IMG/VR virus record: IMGVR_UViG_3300049217_000061
Span: 1 to 57,363 of that record
Strand: one strand, 5' to 3'
Source of the DNA: a virus
Length of the DNA: 57,363 nucleotides
Under the pieces are notes generated by a model. The model was not told the origin of the DNA and did not search any database. It saw only the letters and a list, made by a program, of their open reading frames with translations. Positions 25,162 through 34,435 of the stretch are shown here, piece by piece; within the stretch, counting starts at the first letter, position 1, and each line of letters opens with the position of its first letter. The position numbers and the translations under genes are program-made.

Positions 25162-26511
25162 ATGCCCTACTCTACCTACACCTTCGCGCAGCTCCGGCAG
25201 GAGTTGGCGAACGCGCTCAACGACGGCGGGAAAGTTCGCTGGGTAGACGGGGAGCTGAAAGTCCACCTCTGGAACTCTCTACGCTTCTGGAACGTGCTCA
25301 CCGGCGACAACAAGCAGTGGTATCAGCTCGCGGTAACTGGGGGCGCGACTGTCTGGTACGACTTACAGCAGATTATCGGCAGCCCCCGCCTCTGCACCCT
25401 GCTCGACACCGACCTATACTCGTGGCTCCAGTACGCGCTGATCGAGGGGCAGGCTCCCCTGACCGCCGCGCTCTCGTCCGGCCAGTTCTCCACCGACCAG
25501 CTCGTGCAGTCGTTGCAGCGGTCGCGCGACGAGTTCCTGTTCCGCACCGGCTGCACCTCCACGGTATACTCGCCGGCCGTGACCCCGAACGTGGCTGACC
25601 TGGCCCTGCGCGAGACCGTGATCGAAGTGAGGCGGGCGTACTGGTGGCCGGCCGGTTCTCCCCTCCCGGCGGGCGCGAACCCGTTCCCGCTGTGGCGCTC
25701 CGACGAGTTCGCGGTGGGCGCGTATGCCCGGTTCGGCGTCAACTCCCCCGGCAACCCGCAAGTCTACTCCCCAGGGGTCGAGCCTCCCCTCCTGCTCACA
25801 ATGACTCCTCCGCCCGGTTTCGCCGGCGCGCTCGAACTCTTGACTACCGAGTCCCAGTCCGCGCTCTCAAACCCCCCTCCCCCCGGCACGCTCCTCCTGC
25901 TCCCCAACGACTTCGCGCCCGCCCTCTACTGGAGAACGCTCGCCGACCTGATGGACATGAACGCCGAGTGCCGGGATGAGGAGAGAGCTAAGTATGCCCG
26001 CTCCCGGTACGAGCAGTTCTGCGAGCTAATATCGAGTTACCCCTTCGTGCTTGCCGGGAGGGTGGCTGGCCTTCCCGTCATGGCGGATGCGGTGGAGAAC
26101 CTGGACCGCTACATGCCGGACTGGGAACTTTCCATCGCGAACCCGTTAATCCTCGGCTACTCCGGCCAGAATTTAGTGGCGTTCCCCGCGCCGGGAGCGC
26201 AGAACGTCTCGTTATTCGTGGTGGCGAACGCGAATCTGCCGGTGGCGGACGGCGACCCGGTGCAGTTGGGCCGCGAGGTGATGGACGCGATCCTCGGGTA
26301 CGCGCAGCACACGGCCTCGTTCAAGGACGGCTGGGCCGAGGTGCAGGCGACCATGCCGCTGTTCAAGGCGATCGTGCAACTGGCGGCCAAGCGGAACGCG
26401 AAGGTACGGGCGATGAGCACCTTCCGCGACCTCCTGTACGAGCGGGCGACACGCGAGGACGAGCAGGTGGCACGCGAGGACGAAGGCGCAACTGAAGAGG
26501 CGGTAACCTAG
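25162..26511 (+). CDS. Tail or connector structural protein
   Basis: 449 aa. The N-terminus (FAQLRQELANALNDGGKVRW...LWNSLRFWNVLTG) resembles the helical start of phage adaptor proteins. It has a beta-rich middle and a helical C-terminus ending in an acidic tail. It directly precedes the nozzle-like giant gene and shares one base with it. Likely part of the short tail. Confidence 0.6.
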   Translation: MPYSTYTFAQLRQELANALNDGGKVRWVDGELKVHLWNSLRFWNVLTGDNKQWYQLAVTGGATVWYDLQQIIGSPRLCTLLDTDLYSWLQYALIEGQAPLTAALSSGQFSTDQLVQSLQRSRDEFLFRTGCTSTVYSPAVTPNVADLALRETVIEVRRAYWWPAGSPLPAGANPFPLWRSDEFAVGAYARFGVNSPGNPQVYSPGVEPPLLLTMTPPPGFAGALELLTTESQSALSNPPPPGTLLLLPNDFAPALYWRTLADLMDMNAECRDEERAKYARSRYEQFCELISSYPFVLAGRVAGLPVMADAVENLDRYMPDWELSIANPLILGYSGQNLVAFPAPGAQNVSLFVVANANLPVADGDPVQLGREVMDAILGYAQHTASFKDGWAEVQATMPLFKAIVQLAAKRNAKVRAMSTFRDLLYERATREDEQVAREDEGATEEAVT

Positions 26512-29500
26512 TGGCCGACTTCACCCGCAAACCCGCCGGCTCCCGCTTCGCCTTCGGCGGCGTCAAGGTTAGTGTCGCGCCCGACGCCATCCCGGAAGGG
26601 AAGTACGGGTACGCCCAAAACGTGCGCGGCTACCTCGCGGACCAGGTCACCAGCCGCCCGCCGTGGGTGCAGTTCACCGCCACCCCCGGCGTCGCCCCCG
26701 GCACCTGCGTCGCGCTCGAACCGGCCCTCGGGATCTACAAAATAGGGAACGCCATCTACCTCAACGCCGTCCGCCTCGACACGGGGTACAGTAGCGCCCC
26801 CGGCACCGGCTGCTCGCTGATCCCGTTCCGCCCCAACGCCTCCCCGGCCGCGTGGGAGTACGTGTTCGACGGCGGGAAACAGGTGAAGGTGCTTCCGAAC
26901 CCGGTAACTCCCGCCTCCTCCCTCATCAAGAAGGTCGGGATCGCCGAACCCCTCCTCCCCTGCGACGCCTACTACGGCAACCTCAACCTGGTTGCCATCT
27001 ACGACACCTTCGCCAACGCCGCCGGTTACACATCATCTGGGACCACTGCCGCTAAATCCGACGGTCTCCGCATCAACCCGGCCGACACCGTGGCAGGCGT
27101 GTTTCAGGACCCGGTGTTCAACTCCGGCACCGGCGCGGTAGCCTCGATCCAGGTCACGATCCCCAACCCCACCTCCGGCACCCAGCAGTACCAGAAGGGG
27201 ATGGTGGTCGTCATCCCCGACCCCGGCATCGGGTACCGCGTGCTCGACGTGTTCCCCGAGGCCACCCAGGCAGTCGGTATCTCGGGCGTGTACTACTTTA
27301 CCGGGTCCACCGGGCACTGCATCATCGTGCCGCAAAACGTGAACTCTGGCCCCGGCGACCCAGGCATCGGGATCAGCCAGCAGCAGCTTCTCGGCTCGCT
27401 CCGGCGCGGCTCCCTAATTAAGTTCTCCTCCGGCGCGGTCGCCTACGTGTGGAGCGTGACCGAAGGCCAGGACGGGAGCGTGTGCATCGAGACCTCCACC
27501 ACGGGCACGATCACCACCGCGATGACGATGACGGCGGTGGCGGCCATCCAGATCGGAACCGCCACGGGGCTGCCGACCATCGGCCAGTCCATCGGGTCGC
27601 ACTACGTCGCGTTCACGGTGAACGTCGGCATCGGGAGCGTCGAGACCAACATCACCGCCTTCCAGCCGATCTTCACGCTGGTCAACTACGCGTTCCAAGA
27701 CGACGACTACCTGCACCTGTCGGTCTTAATCGACAACCCGAACAACTTGGTCTCCTGCCGGATCGGGTTGGACTGCTCGGACGGCACGTTCACCAAGGAC
27801 TACTACTACTACGAGATCCGGCCGTCCGACTTGCAGGGGGCGCTCACTGGGAGCGCCGCCACGCAGATCCTTCAACTGGCGGCCTCGCAACTCCTCAACC
27901 AGCGCGCGGCGATCGACGCGAAAGAGGGGACCGCGTTCAACAACGAGATATTCTCGTCCTCTGGCTCGCAGTTACTAGCCGGCGGCGGCGGGCCATTATG
28001 GACCGAGATCGTAATTCCGCTCTCCAAGTTCACGCGCGTGGGCAGCGACCAGACAAAAACGCTCGCCAACGCGGCCTACTTTTCGTTCGCGGTCAACTGC
28101 TCCGCCACCGTGAACATGGCGATCAACTCCTTCACTATATACGGGGGCGGGCAGCCGAACACCGGGGCGCTTCTCCCCTACCAGTACCGCTACCGGTCGC
28201 GCGACTCCTCCACCGGGGCTGCGTCCAACTGGTCGCCGGTAACTCGCTACGGGTTCTCGCCGGAGCGCACGCAGGGGATGGTGATAATCCCGCAGCAGGT
28301 AACCGATCCCCAGTCCGACACCTACGACATCGAGCGCAACGGGGGGGCGCTGGAGGACTGGACCTACATTGGCAGCGTGGCGATCGTCCAGCCATCAAAC
28401 TCTAACCCGACTCCCTTCACCGACAACTACGGCGACGACCAGGTGGCCGCGAACCCGACGCTCCCCGAGGACAACTACGAACCGTTCCCGTCGATCGGGC
28501 CGCCGCTTGCCACCAACGCGGGGGGCGCGGCGCTCACCGGGTACGTGGCGGTCCTCCAGTTCCCGACCGCGTCTACGAACCCCTCGCTCGCTAAGTTCGC
28601 CAACCTCCTCCCCGGCAACCTTCTGCAAGTGGGGCAGCAGGTGTACACGACCTTCACGCGGCCCACCTTGGTCAGCGTGTCCGGCGGCGTGACCACCTAC
28701 CTCGTACTCATCAAGGAGAACGCCGGGACCCTGGTGGGAGCTACCGCAACCATCTTGGAGCCGCTCCTCGCCAACCAGTTCCTCGGGCAGGTGTGGGGGC
28801 CGGACGACAACGGGTGCCTGCACGCGGTAGGCGACAGCTTGCGTCCGGGCGGCGTCTACAACACCAACCCGCAGAACCCGGACGGGTCGAATGAGGGCGT
28901 CAACTTCAACGAACTCTGCGCGCCTACCGAACCCCTCGTCAACGGGGCGCTCATTCAGCAGACCTCCTGTGTCGCCTCCACGCAACGCTGGTGGGCGGGG
29001 AGGGCCGGGCAGGACGCGCTCGGCAACCTCAAGTACAACTATATTGATATCCCGGTGGGGAGAGGGTTGGCCGCCGCCTTCGGGATCTGTTCGGACGGCG
29101 ACAACATCTACTTCGTCGGGCCGGACGGGATATACATGCACTCGGGTGGCCCAGCTACCTCCTTAACTGACGATGACCTCTACCCCCTGTTCCCGCACGA
29201 GGGCCTGCTCCCCGGCACGCAGCCGCAGAATATCCCGACCTACTCCGGCGGGATCATGTACGCGCCCGACTACCGCCAGTCCCAGGCGATGCGGCTCTCC
29301 TTTGCGAACCGGTATCTCTACTTCGACTACCTCGACTCGACCGGCGTGTATCGCACCCTCGTGTGCAACCTCCTCACCCGCGCGTGGAGCGTCGATACCT
29401 TCGCCCTCGTCGCCAACCGCCAGTTGTCTATCCACGCCGGCACGATCGCGCCCGTCTCCCCGGCCGCCGGCACCGCCACCTCGCAACTCTACGCCGCCGA

Positions 29501-30527
29501 CACGCAGGGGGCCGTCTACACGCCCAACTCCTCCCCTATCGCCGGAGTAGGCGAGACGGTCCCCTGCCTCCTCCAAACGCGCGACGAGATCGGGGACGAC
29601 CTGCGCGCGGAGAAGAAGTTCGGCGACGGGATGGTGGACTCGCTCCCGTTATCCGCCCTTACGGTCGAGCCGATCTTTTTCGGGGCCGGGACCGCGCCCA
29701 CCGTGATCCCCGCCGGCGTCGCGCGCGTCCCCGCCAACCCGATCGACCTCTCCGGCGGCGCGATTGTGCAGTCGATGGCCCTCCTGATCTCCTGGTCCGA
29801 CCAGGGCGTCGCCTCCATCCTCTACGCGTGGCAGGTGAGCTGGGTGCCGCAACCCGAGACCACCAGCCAGCGGTACACGGACTGGGACGGCGGGCCGAGC
29901 GGGCGCAACCTATTCTTCCAGGGGTTCGAGCTGGAGGCGGACACGGTGGGGATTATCAAGGCGATCAAGGTGCGCGACGCCGATAACCTGCTCCTGCACG
30001 ACTTCATCGGGCCGAACGGGACCGCCGTCAACCAGATCCGGCACCAGGGGCAGTCCGTGATTCCCTACTCCTTCGTTTCCCCGTTCCAGGCGCACCTGGT
30101 CCGGCTCGAACCCCAGGACACGACCGTCAACTGGAGGATGTTCCGGGTGCGGTGGATCACGCGGCCCACTCCGGACTCGGCCCTCAACTGGATCGGGCAG
30201 CCCACCAGCTACGGCCTGCCCGGATACCACCACGTGCACCACTCGCTGTTCGCGTACCAGTCCACGGCCCCAGTTACCCTCTCGATCACCACGGATGGGG
30301 TCACGATCCCGTACGTGCTGCCCTCCACTCTCGGCGCGTACAAGAAGGTGCTGGTCATGTTCCAGGCGGTCAAAGGGTTGGTCGATGCGTGGGGGGCAGT
30401 CTCGGCGAACGCGTTCCAGGTGTGGGTGGACGACATCGAGATATTCGTGAAAGCGTGGGGCGACCCCGGCCCGTACACCAAGGCCCGGCTGCTGGGTGCC
30501 CCAATGGTGCCAGATGCCGACATCTAA
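26511..30527 (+). CDS. Large tail nozzle or stabilisation-type protein
   Basis: 1338 aa from a GTG at TAGTG. The start (FTRKPAGSRFAFGGVKVSVA...YGYAQNVRGY...RPPWVQF) follows the pattern of podovirus nozzle/stabilisation proteins: early Gly, then NVRG and an RP turn. The remainder is all-beta with repeated WxxGRAGQ, NIYFVGPDGIYMHSGG and YLYFDYLDSTG blades suggestive of a beta-propeller. Much longer than P22 gp10 (about 470 aa) or T7 gp12 (about 800), so it has extra C-terminal domains. Confidence 0.7.
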   Translation: MADFTRKPAGSRFAFGGVKVSVAPDAIPEGKYGYAQNVRGYLADQVTSRPPWVQFTATPGVAPGTCVALEPALGIYKIGNAIYLNAVRLDTGYSSAPGTGCSLIPFRPNASPAAWEYVFDGGKQVKVLPNPVTPASSLIKKVGIAEPLLPCDAYYGNLNLVAIYDTFANAAGYTSSGTTAAKSDGLRINPADTVAGVFQDPVFNSGTGAVASIQVTIPNPTSGTQQYQKGMVVVIPDPGIGYRVLDVFPEATQAVGISGVYYFTGSTGHCIIVPQNVNSGPGDPGIGISQQQLLGSLRRGSLIKFSSGAVAYVWSVTEGQDGSVCIETSTTGTITTAMTMTAVAAIQIGTATGLPTIGQSIGSHYVAFTVNVGIGSVETNITAFQPIFTLVNYAFQDDDYLHLSVLIDNPNNLVSCRIGLDCSDGTFTKDYYYYEIRPSDLQGALTGSAATQILQLAASQLLNQRAAIDAKEGTAFNNEIFSSSGSQLLAGGGGPLWTEIVIPLSKFTRVGSDQTKTLANAAYFSFAVNCSATVNMAINSFTIYGGGQPNTGALLPYQYRYRSRDSSTGAASNWSPVTRYGFSPERTQGMVIIPQQVTDPQSDTYDIERNGGALEDWTYIGSVAIVQPSNSNPTPFTDNYGDDQVAANPTLPEDNYEPFPSIGPPLATNAGGAALTGYVAVLQFPTASTNPSLAKFANLLPGNLLQVGQQVYTTFTRPTLVSVSGGVTTYLVLIKENAGTLVGATATILEPLLANQFLGQVWGPDDNGCLHAVGDSLRPGGVYNTNPQNPDGSNEGVNFNELCAPTEPLVNGALIQQTSCVASTQRWWAGRAGQDALGNLKYNYIDIPVGRGLAAAFGICSDGDNIYFVGPDGIYMHSGGPATSLTDDDLYPLFPHEGLLPGTQPQNIPTYSGGIMYAPDYRQSQAMRLSFANRYLYFDYLDSTGVYRTLVCNLLTRAWSVDTFALVANRQLSIHAGTIAPVSPAAGTATSQLYAADTQGAVYTPNSSPIAGVGETVPCLLQTRDEIGDDLRAEKKFGDGMVDSLPLSALTVEPIFFGAGTAPTVIPAGVARVPANPIDLSGGAIVQSMALLISWSDQGVASILYAWQVSWVPQPETTSQRYTDWDGGPSGRNLFFQGFELEADTVGIIKAIKVRDADNLLLHDFIGPNGTAVNQIRHQGQSVIPYSFVSPFQAHLVRLEPQDTTVNWRMFRVRWITRPTPDSALNWIGQPTSYGLPGYHHVHHSLFAYQSTAPVTLSITTDGVTIPYVLPSTLGAYKKVLVMFQAVKGLVDAWGAVSANAFQVWVDDIEIFVKAWGDPGPYTKARLLGAPMVPDADI

Positions 30528-30885
30528 CTCTCCAGGAATAGGAATAGGCTCGCCTTCCCGCCAACGCCGCACGACTAAGCCGGTTACCGGCTCGCCTTCC
30601 CGCTGGTTTCCGCAGCGCAAGGACTTCAAGAGTTACCAGGAGTGGGACACGCACTACCGCGCCTACCAGCATATCTACAGCCTTCAGGACAAGGTGCGCG
30701 AGTTAGCCTCCCAGGTGCAGGCGGGGGCAACGCGGGCAAGCGGGAAACCGGCCGGCGATCCACTCTCCACCAGCAACCAGGTGTCGGCGTCCCACATCCT
30801 CGGGATCGCGGTCAAGGCGGGGGTGCCGAAGGACGGGCAGGTGCTCACCTACAAAGCGAAAGAAGGGCAGTACGTTTTCGTGTAG
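30514..30885 (+). CDS. Small tail-associated protein
   Basis: 123 aa from the ATG at 30514, which overlaps the preceding stop by 14 nt (an alternative ATG is at 30496). It has a basic N-terminus, one coiled-coil helix (SLQDKVRELASQVQAGAT) and a beta end (GQVLTYKAKEGQYVFV) of the kind that trimerises fibres. Function by inference only. Confidence 0.6.
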   Translation: MPTSNSPGIGIGSPSRQRRTTKPVTGSPSRWFPQRKDFKSYQEWDTHYRAYQHIYSLQDKVRELASQVQAGATRASGKPAGDPLSTSNQVSASHILGIAVKAGVPKDGQVLTYKAKEGQYVFV

Positions 30886-30922
30886 ATAAGTAGTACAATT
30901 CGAGCGTGTAAACGAGGTTACT

Positions 30923-31378
30923 ATGGCACCACCCTTTGGCAACTCCGCCGGTCCGCTCTACCCGCTGGGCAAGTTCACGATCGCCGCGCCCGGCACGCCT
31001 ATCGGCCTCTCGACCACCCCATCATTAGGCGTGCAGGCGGTAGCTGGGGGCAACGTGCCCTCGACCACGGGGTTCGGGACCCCTGCCACCGGCATCCCCG
31101 GCGAGACCACCGCCGGCCTTCCCGCCCAACTCGTGTGTTGTGGGTTCTTCCTGTGGACGCCCGCCAACAACAACGGGTACGCGTACCTGTGCTTCGCCGG
31201 GACGGCCGCACAGCCCGGCAACAAGAACGTCCCGAACTCGATCATTCTGGGGCTGCCCCCTGGCACCTTCCGCCCGTTCGTCATGCCGAGGGTCGTGAAC
31301 GTATTAATGCCCGGCATGTTTGTGGTGGACGCGGACAACGTGAACAATTCCCTTTTCGTGACGGCGATCATCGCATAA
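30923..31378 (+). CDS. Beta-rich virion protein
   Basis: 151 aa. Thr/Gly/Pro-rich and all-beta in pattern (GLPAQLVCCGFFLWTPANNN; FVMPRVVNVLMPGMFVVDAD). The short upstream gap contains a TACAAT at 30893. Probably a minor tail or fibre protein. Confidence 0.6.
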   Translation: MAPPFGNSAGPLYPLGKFTIAAPGTPIGLSTTPSLGVQAVAGGNVPSTTGFGTPATGIPGETTAGLPAQLVCCGFFLWTPANNNGYAYLCFAGTAAQPGNKNVPNSIILGLPPGTFRPFVMPRVVNVLMPGMFVVDADNVNNSLFVTAIIA

Positions 31379-31391
31379 GAGGAGAGAGCTA

Positions 31392-31790
31392 GTGCACCAC
31401 CCTGACCTCACCTATCGGCTGGTAGCGGGCGCGGAGATGGCGAAGGTGCGCGAACTCCTCGAAAAATTAGGCGAGCCTTCCCCGCACTTCCTCCTCTCCT
31501 GCGCGTGGATCGCCGAGAAGGAGGACGGCGAGATCGTGGGGCTATCCATCATGCAGTCCGTGCCCATCATCGAGCCGTTCAAGATGGTGTCGAACGCGCA
31601 CGACGGCGGGGAGGTGTTGCGTAAGTTGTTCGACATGACGCAGGAGTTCGTTCGCGCCTCCAAGACCCCCCGCGTGTTGATGCACACCTCGCACCCGGCC
31701 ATGAAGCGCATGCTGGCAAGTAAAGAGATAGGCGCGGTAAGGATGTCGGACGAGTTCTTCGACTGGAGACGAGAGCGGAAAGAGGAGTAG
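31392..31790 (+). CDS. GNAT-fold-like protein in the internal-virion cluster
   Basis: 132 aa from a GTG. The order of elements (YRLVAGAEMAKVRELLEKLG, then a beta strand, WIAEKEDGEIVGLSIMQSVP, then ASKTPRVLMHTSHPAMKRML) follows a GNAT acetyltransferase core, including the central DGEIVG turn. GNAT-like proteins precede internal-virion genes in several T7-like phages. Acetyl-CoA-binding residues are not evident, so it may be structural. Confidence 0.6.
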   Translation: MHHPDLTYRLVAGAEMAKVRELLEKLGEPSPHFLLSCAWIAEKEDGEIVGLSIMQSVPIIEPFKMVSNAHDGGEVLRKLFDMTQEFVRASKTPRVLMHTSHPAMKRMLASKEIGAVRMSDEFFDWRRERKEE

Positions 31791-31792
31791 TT

Positions 31793-32338
31793 ATGTGTGG
31801 AGGTAACTCAGCTAAAACTGACCGCAAAGAGACCCTCAAATCCTACGGTTCGCTCGAATCCGTCATCTCGCAACTCTCCGGCGTGGGCAAGACCACCACG
31901 GCGGCCGGGGCCGGCGACACCGGGGCCGCCAGCAAGTACTTCTCGGATATCGTGTCGGGCGACCCTTCTAAAGTGATGGCCGCTGCCGCCCCGGAAGTGA
32001 ACGCGATCAAGGGGCAGGCGACGGAACAGCGGAAGGCCATCGCTAATTTAGGCGGGAATCGGACCGGGGGCACGAATGCCGCCACCCAGGATTTAGCCAC
32101 GAAGGCAAGGGGGCAGATTACCGACGTGATCGCCAAGCAACGGGGAGACGCGGCTGGGGAACTTGCCAAAGTAGGCGCAGGCGAGACCGGGGCCGGGATC
32201 GGGGCCACGAGTAACGCGGGCGCTACCGCCGCCGACTTAGGCACCCTCTCCGCCAGCTCGCGCAAGACCAGCCAACAGATCCACGACGCGGCGGTAGACC
32301 AGTGGGTCAGCGTGGCGGCAGATCTCTTGTTCGCATAG
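31793..32338 (+). CDS. Internal virion protein (gp14-like position)
   Basis: 181 aa, starting MCGG and then helical and Ala/Gly/Thr-rich throughout. Small, Ala-rich, starting Met-Cys and directly followed by two very large helical genes: this is the arrangement of the T7 gp14-gp15-gp16 ejectosome set. Assignment by position and composition. Confidence 0.6.
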   Translation: MCGGNSAKTDRKETLKSYGSLESVISQLSGVGKTTTAAGAGDTGAASKYFSDIVSGDPSKVMAAAAPEVNAIKGQATEQRKAIANLGGNRTGGTNAATQDLATKARGQITDVIAKQRGDAAGELAKVGAGETGAGIGATSNAGATAADLGTLSASSRKTSQQIHDAAVDQWVSVAADLLFA

Positions 32339-32353
32339 TGAGGCGGTAACTTT

Positions 32354-34432
32354 ATGGGCGACGGCAACACGGCAGGGCGGTTCCTCTCCGGCTTATTGCA
32401 GGCCGGTCACGATCGCGCCGACAAGGCGAAAGAGGAGCAGAATAAGCGGCGCGACGACGAGATCAGCATGTACCGGGACGCCGCCAAGACCGCCCTCCAG
32501 CAGGGGGACACGGAGCGCGCGTCCATCGCCCTTAAGAAAATTGACGAGCTGTACAAGTTACCGAAGGGCAAGTCCCCGTTCGCGCAGTTGGGGGAGTTTC
32601 TGTCGAAGGTGGGCAAGAAAAAGGACGGCACGGACGGCACGGGAGGACAAGGTGAGGCGCAACCAGCGGGATCTCAAGCTGCGGGGCCAGATGCGGGAGG
32701 AGGGGGGCAGCCGGTCGCGGGTGCAGCAGCCGGCGGGGCGCAAAAGCCGGGCCTTCCACCTCTGGAGGGCGGCCAACCTGCCGCCAACGCGTCCGCCTCC
32801 CCCGGTAAGCCGGGTGGGCAACCGGCCGGTCCGCCTGCCGCCGCCCCTCCCAGCCCTGGCCCCGGTAAGTCGGCAGGACGCATGGTTACGAAGGCTTTCG
32901 ACAAGGCGGCCCGTGGACTAGGGACGGGGATGACGAAGGTGGCGGATACAATCTCGCCCAAGCCGAAGGAGTTACCGCCTCTCGACATCAACGCGTTCCC
33001 GACAGGCGGGGGTAAGAGTAAAAAGTTGGGTCAGTACGATGGCGACGATCATAAAACGCATATTATTATGGAGCGTGCTGACGGCGCCACGTACGAAGTG
33101 GACGGGTCAGGAAAAAAGCTGGATACCGGGGGCAGCAAGTTCCCGCGCGTGCTCCCGCCGATCTCGATGACGGAAGCGCAGGCCCAAGTCGCGTCCTCCG
33201 GGACCGCCTACACCGGCGTGGACGGGCAGCCGCTCGACCTCGGCAAATATAACGAGAACTGGCAACTCGTCCCGATCTACCTGAACGGGAAAGTGCAGTA
33301 CGAGCCGACCAGCCAGGGAATCGCGCACCTCACCGTGGGCAACGAGGTGTACACGGTGCCTAAGTTAGACATGGGCAAATTAGGGACGGAGGGTACGGCG
33401 CAAGGGGCGTCGCGCACCGGCACCTCCAGCTTAAACGCGTACACCGGGATCGGGGAGGACAACCAGATTGAGCGCGTCCCCGGACAGCGCACGCCGGACA
33501 CGCCGGGATTGCAACCCTCCCCTGCCGGCTCCCCTTCCGGCTCTCCTTCCGGCTCCCGTTTCGGCACCGGCCTCCCCCCTCTCTCGGAGCAGGGCAAGCC
33601 GCGTACCCCTGGCCCGGCTCACCCGGTATCTGGCGCTCCTTTGCCTGCCGCTTCCCAGCGTACCGCTTCCGACCCCGGCGCGCCCGGCTCCGCCCCGCAC
33701 AAGTCCGGCCGCGTCGCCAAATCGTTGCCTGTGCCGATCTCCTTATGGTCCCAGCAGCAGCAGGTGGCCCGCCCCGTACGGGAGGGCGCTACCCAGGTGT
33801 TCGGCGATCCGTCCCAGCCTTCCATGAAATCCTTAAAGGATTACGCCCCCCTCGCCGACGACAAGGCGGCCGCCGACCGGATGGCGGTGGCGTTCAACAT
33901 CACGTTCTCGAACTGGGACCAGGAGATCAAGGAGGCGGGCGGGCTTACCCACTTAGTCGAGACGGCCGGCGGGTACCCACAGTTGCTCGCCCAGTTGCAG
34001 GCGAGTGTACGTGAGGATGCGATCGGCAAACTCGCCAACGACCAGGAGAAGGACTACTACGACAGCGTCATGTCCTCCTACGGCGCGATTATCGGCCTGC
34101 GCTCGCTCACAAAAGCCTCGGCGGCCCAGTTCTCCGCCACCGCCATCGAGCGCGAGTTACCGCTGGTCGGGATCAACACCTTCTCCACGCGGCAATATTA
34201 CGACCAGCTCCACCGACTGGCTGAGCAGGTGTACAACGGCACCCGCACAATGGTGGACCAGGTCATGCCGCCCGAGGAGAAACTCTACTACAAGAATCAG
34301 GTGGAGGCGTTGGGGAAGTTGCGCGACCAGTCCAAGGGGAGCGGGAATAAGAAGGCGCTCCCCGGACTAGGGCCGCGCGACCCCGGCGGGCTATACCCGG
34401 AGGACGTGAACACGGGTGCATCGCCTAACTAA
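32354..34432 (+). CDS. Large internal virion protein, first of two
   Basis: 692 aa. Domains: N-terminal helix (1-90), Gly/Pro/Ala-rich linker (95-190), a beta patch (220-360), a second Ser/Pro-rich linker with SPSGSPSGS repeats (395-470), and a long C-terminal helical domain (480-670). Likely ejected with the DNA to form a trans-envelope conduit, like T7 gp15. The start follows GAGGCGGTAACTTT. Confidence 0.6.
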   Translation: MGDGNTAGRFLSGLLQAGHDRADKAKEEQNKRRDDEISMYRDAAKTALQQGDTERASIALKKIDELYKLPKGKSPFAQLGEFLSKVGKKKDGTDGTGGQGEAQPAGSQAAGPDAGGGGQPVAGAAAGGAQKPGLPPLEGGQPAANASASPGKPGGQPAGPPAAAPPSPGPGKSAGRMVTKAFDKAARGLGTGMTKVADTISPKPKELPPLDINAFPTGGGKSKKLGQYDGDDHKTHIIMERADGATYEVDGSGKKLDTGGSKFPRVLPPISMTEAQAQVASSGTAYTGVDGQPLDLGKYNENWQLVPIYLNGKVQYEPTSQGIAHLTVGNEVYTVPKLDMGKLGTEGTAQGASRTGTSSLNAYTGIGEDNQIERVPGQRTPDTPGLQPSPAGSPSGSPSGSRFGTGLPPLSEQGKPRTPGPAHPVSGAPLPAASQRTASDPGAPGSAPHKSGRVAKSLPVPISLWSQQQQVARPVREGATQVFGDPSQPSMKSLKDYAPLADDKAAADRMAVAFNITFSNWDQEIKEAGGLTHLVETAGGYPQLLAQLQASVREDAIGKLANDQEKDYYDSVMSSYGAIIGLRSLTKASAAQFSATAIERELPLVGINTFSTRQYYDQLHRLAEQVYNGTRTMVDQVMPPEEKLYYKNQVEALGKLRDQSKGSGNKKALPGLGPRDPGGLYPEDVNTGASPN

Positions 34433-34435
34433 GTT

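Noticed and set aside
30886-30922. TACAAT at 30893 as a -10 box
   Set aside because: No acceptable -35 at the right spacing and no gap in the gene arrangement that would need a promoter.
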